64,000 bases of DNA from Adiantum capillus-veneris (Eukaryota; Streptophyta; Polypodiopsida; Polypodiales; Pteridaceae), in contig CM043962.1 of the NCBI GenBank assembly GCA_014529385.2, positions 128,349,470 to 128,413,469 of the forward strand. Reading direction: 5' to 3'. Below, one piece after another: positions 62,275 through 64,000 of this stretch (its first letter is position 1; the number at the start of each line of letters is the position of its first letter). The translations under genes were made by a program, and so were the position numbers. A model generated the notes under the pieces. It was not told the origin of the DNA, searched no databases, and worked only from the letters and a program-made list of their open reading frames with translations.

Positions 62275-64000
62275 ATGGCTAACAATAATACAGATGTGTT
62301 CAAGATGTTTACTACTGAGGACAGGTTGGATGGGGACAATTACCCTATGTGGGCTTATATGATGCAACACGTTCTTGTGTCAAAGGGCGTCTGGAACATT
62401 GTGCAGGGCATTGATGTACATCCTGGTTCTGAAGATGTAGGCGATGTTGAGGATATTGTAGGTCTTGCTGCAAGGATTGCTGCGATTAGAGTTGTTTTGC
62501 CTACGGCAGAACAAGCTCGTTGGGATGTAAAGGATGCGCAGGCTCATGCATTGATTGTGTTGTCTATGAAGCACACCATTGTTCCTCACATCCATTCAGC
62601 AAAATCTACAAAACAGGCTTGGGATATTTTGGCTGGTCTTTATGCAAGTCGCAATGAGGCTAAAATTGCTTTGCTGCGTAAAGAGCTGGACTCGAAGATT
62701 ATGCATGAGGAAGATGATATGGACACTTTCCTTGCTAGTGTCAAGGATATCAATGAGTAGCTTATTTCTACAGGTGAAGTCATTTCAGACAGTTTCCTTG
62801 TGCAAACTATTCTTGATGCCTTACCAGATTCTTACCAGACTTTTGCTAGTACTTGGAGACTTATGAACCAAGGAAATCCAGAAGTTGTCAAGTTTGATGC
62901 ATTATGCACATTGCTGTTGCAAGAGTCACTTTCCAGAAAAAACAAGACTAGATAGCGTGCAGTTGAACATGCTTTTATTGCTTCTCAAAGAAAGGGTGGT
63001 AACAGCAATGCAGCCACTTCTTATGGTTCTGCTGCGAGTGGCAAAAATTTTGTTCCCAATGTTTCTGCTGGCAGCACTTTGTCTGGCAATTCTGGTGATA
63101 AGGGCAAAAAGAAGATGCGTTGCCATTATTCTAAAGCTAATGATCACTTGATCAAGTCGTGTCCTAAGTTGAAGGCCAAAGAGACTAAGAAGAAAGAGGG
63201 TGGTTCCACTGCAAATGTTGGTTCCACTACAAATGCAGGCTTTGTTCAGTCTTTTGTGAAAGGAGACTGTGTCGTTGATATTGATGCAGAATGGGCTTTT
63301 AGCGCAGAGTGCACTTACAATCCTGTTGTCCATGATGCATGCTTGTCAATTGCTGCAGATTCACATGTGTGGTATTTCGACAGTGGTGCTACAAAGCACA
63401 TTACCTCACATCGTGAATTGTTTACCTCTCTCGAGTCTGTCCCTCATGGGAATTCAGTCACTTGTGCCAACAATGACTCTTATCCGGTTCAGGGAGTTGG
63501 AAAGATTGTGCTTACTGCTGCAAATGGTAGTTCCTTCACACTTGTTGATGCACTTTATGTACCTAGGATCAAGAAGAATCTCTTGTCTGTATCCGCACTT
63601 GCTAGACTTGGACTTGTAGTCAAATTTGTGGATGACAGATGTACAGTTCATGATCTCAGTTTTGGTGATGAAATTGTTGCATCTGGCCTTTTGTGTCATG
63701 GGTTGTATAAGCTCACTTTGTATGACAAGTGTGGACAAAATTTTACAAATGCTGTTGCAGATTCAAGGGCTATTTCAGATGCAAAACTTTGGCATGCACG
63801 TTTTGGTCATCTGAATTTTGCCAGTTTGCTGCGTTTGCAGAAATCTGATATGGTTGCTTCTTTGCCACCTCTTGAAGCACCTGTCAAACATGTTTGTGAA
63901 GGTTGTATTTTGGGTAAGATGGAGTGTTCTAAGTTTCCAAAGGATGGTTCAGTTTGGGCCACATGCAAGTTGCGTCTTGTGCATAGTGATGTTTGTGAGC
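62275..64000 (+). pseudogene. Copia-C gag-pol, two in-frame TAG codons, 3' partial
   Basis: ATG at 62275 (MANNNTDVFKMF) is chosen over upstream non-ATG codons because of its ACCATGG context and the typical Copia gag start. One reading frame runs to the window end, broken only by TAG at 62758-62760 and TAG at 62953-62955. In order: gag (RLDGDNYPMWAYMMQHV, QAWDILAGLY). Next comes a knuckle CHYSKANDHLIKSC whose second Cys is Ser, then protease VWYFDSGATKHIT (about 63370). The pre-integrase domain follows (LWHARFGHLNFASL, VCEGCILGKM), then the first integrase residues (HSDV). It is the same family as Copia-A. Confidence 0.88.

Larger units (their letters stand above)
61684..64000 (+). mobile_element. 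Copia-C, 5' part, runs off the window
   Basis: A short LTR (61684-61910), an initiator tRNA-Met primer-binding site, and gag-pol through the start of the integrase. It is inserted in the RT of Copia-A, a relative. The target duplication cannot be checked because the 3' end is outside the window; the left flank is CTCAT. Confidence 0.88.

Overview
The window is a stretch of a large, repeat-rich land-plant nuclear genome. The evidence is the mix of elements: a chromodomain Ty3 element, non-chromodomain Ty3 elements primed by the TGGCGCC-type primer-binding site, Copia elements primed by initiator tRNA-Met (TGGTATCAGAGC), LINEs, and long (CT)n tracts inside LTRs. I recognise no ordinary host gene, rRNA or tRNA. 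The species cannot be fixed; a fern, lycophyte or other large-genome plant is a guess only.

Layout. 1-4906: 3' part of a Ty3 chromovirus (pol with C-terminal chromodomain, then its 3' LTR). 5005-14115: degenerate LINE copies of related sequence, two of them head to tail, with CT microsatellites. 14116-17050: no gene seen. 17100-19620, minus strand: relic of a chromovirus similar to the first one, with its reverse transcriptase deleted. 21284-23062: possible LTR and collapsed remnant of a further Ty3 element.

From 23087 to the end is a nest of elements. Copia-A (23087-24565, continued at 61279-61683) is split by a very large Ty3 element, Ty3-A (LTRs 24566-25470 and 60334-61278, plus strand). 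Ty3-A is itself split by Copia-B (27260-32838, minus strand, 5-bp target duplication AAAAC) inside its gag start, and by Ty3-B (38424-51973, minus strand, target duplication ATGGC/ACGGC) inside its reverse-transcriptase gene. Copia-C (61684 to beyond the window) is inserted into the RT of Copia-A, a member of its own family.

The most interesting content is in Ty3-A and Ty3-B. They are diverged relatives with the same unusual plan: gag with four zinc knuckles, a retropepsin, a long charged linker, RT, RNase H, integrase, and then a SECOND retropepsin-like domain downstream of the integrase, followed by a basic tail with repeated W-x-P-K motifs. Ty3-A also carries a duplicated integrase zinc-binding module and a further 3-kb ORF region before its 3' LTR. 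A palindrome-containing module is repeated in the leader and trailer of Ty3-A. No copy looks competent: several long ORFs carry substitutions at catalytic residues, and several otherwise open frames are cut by single TAG codons.
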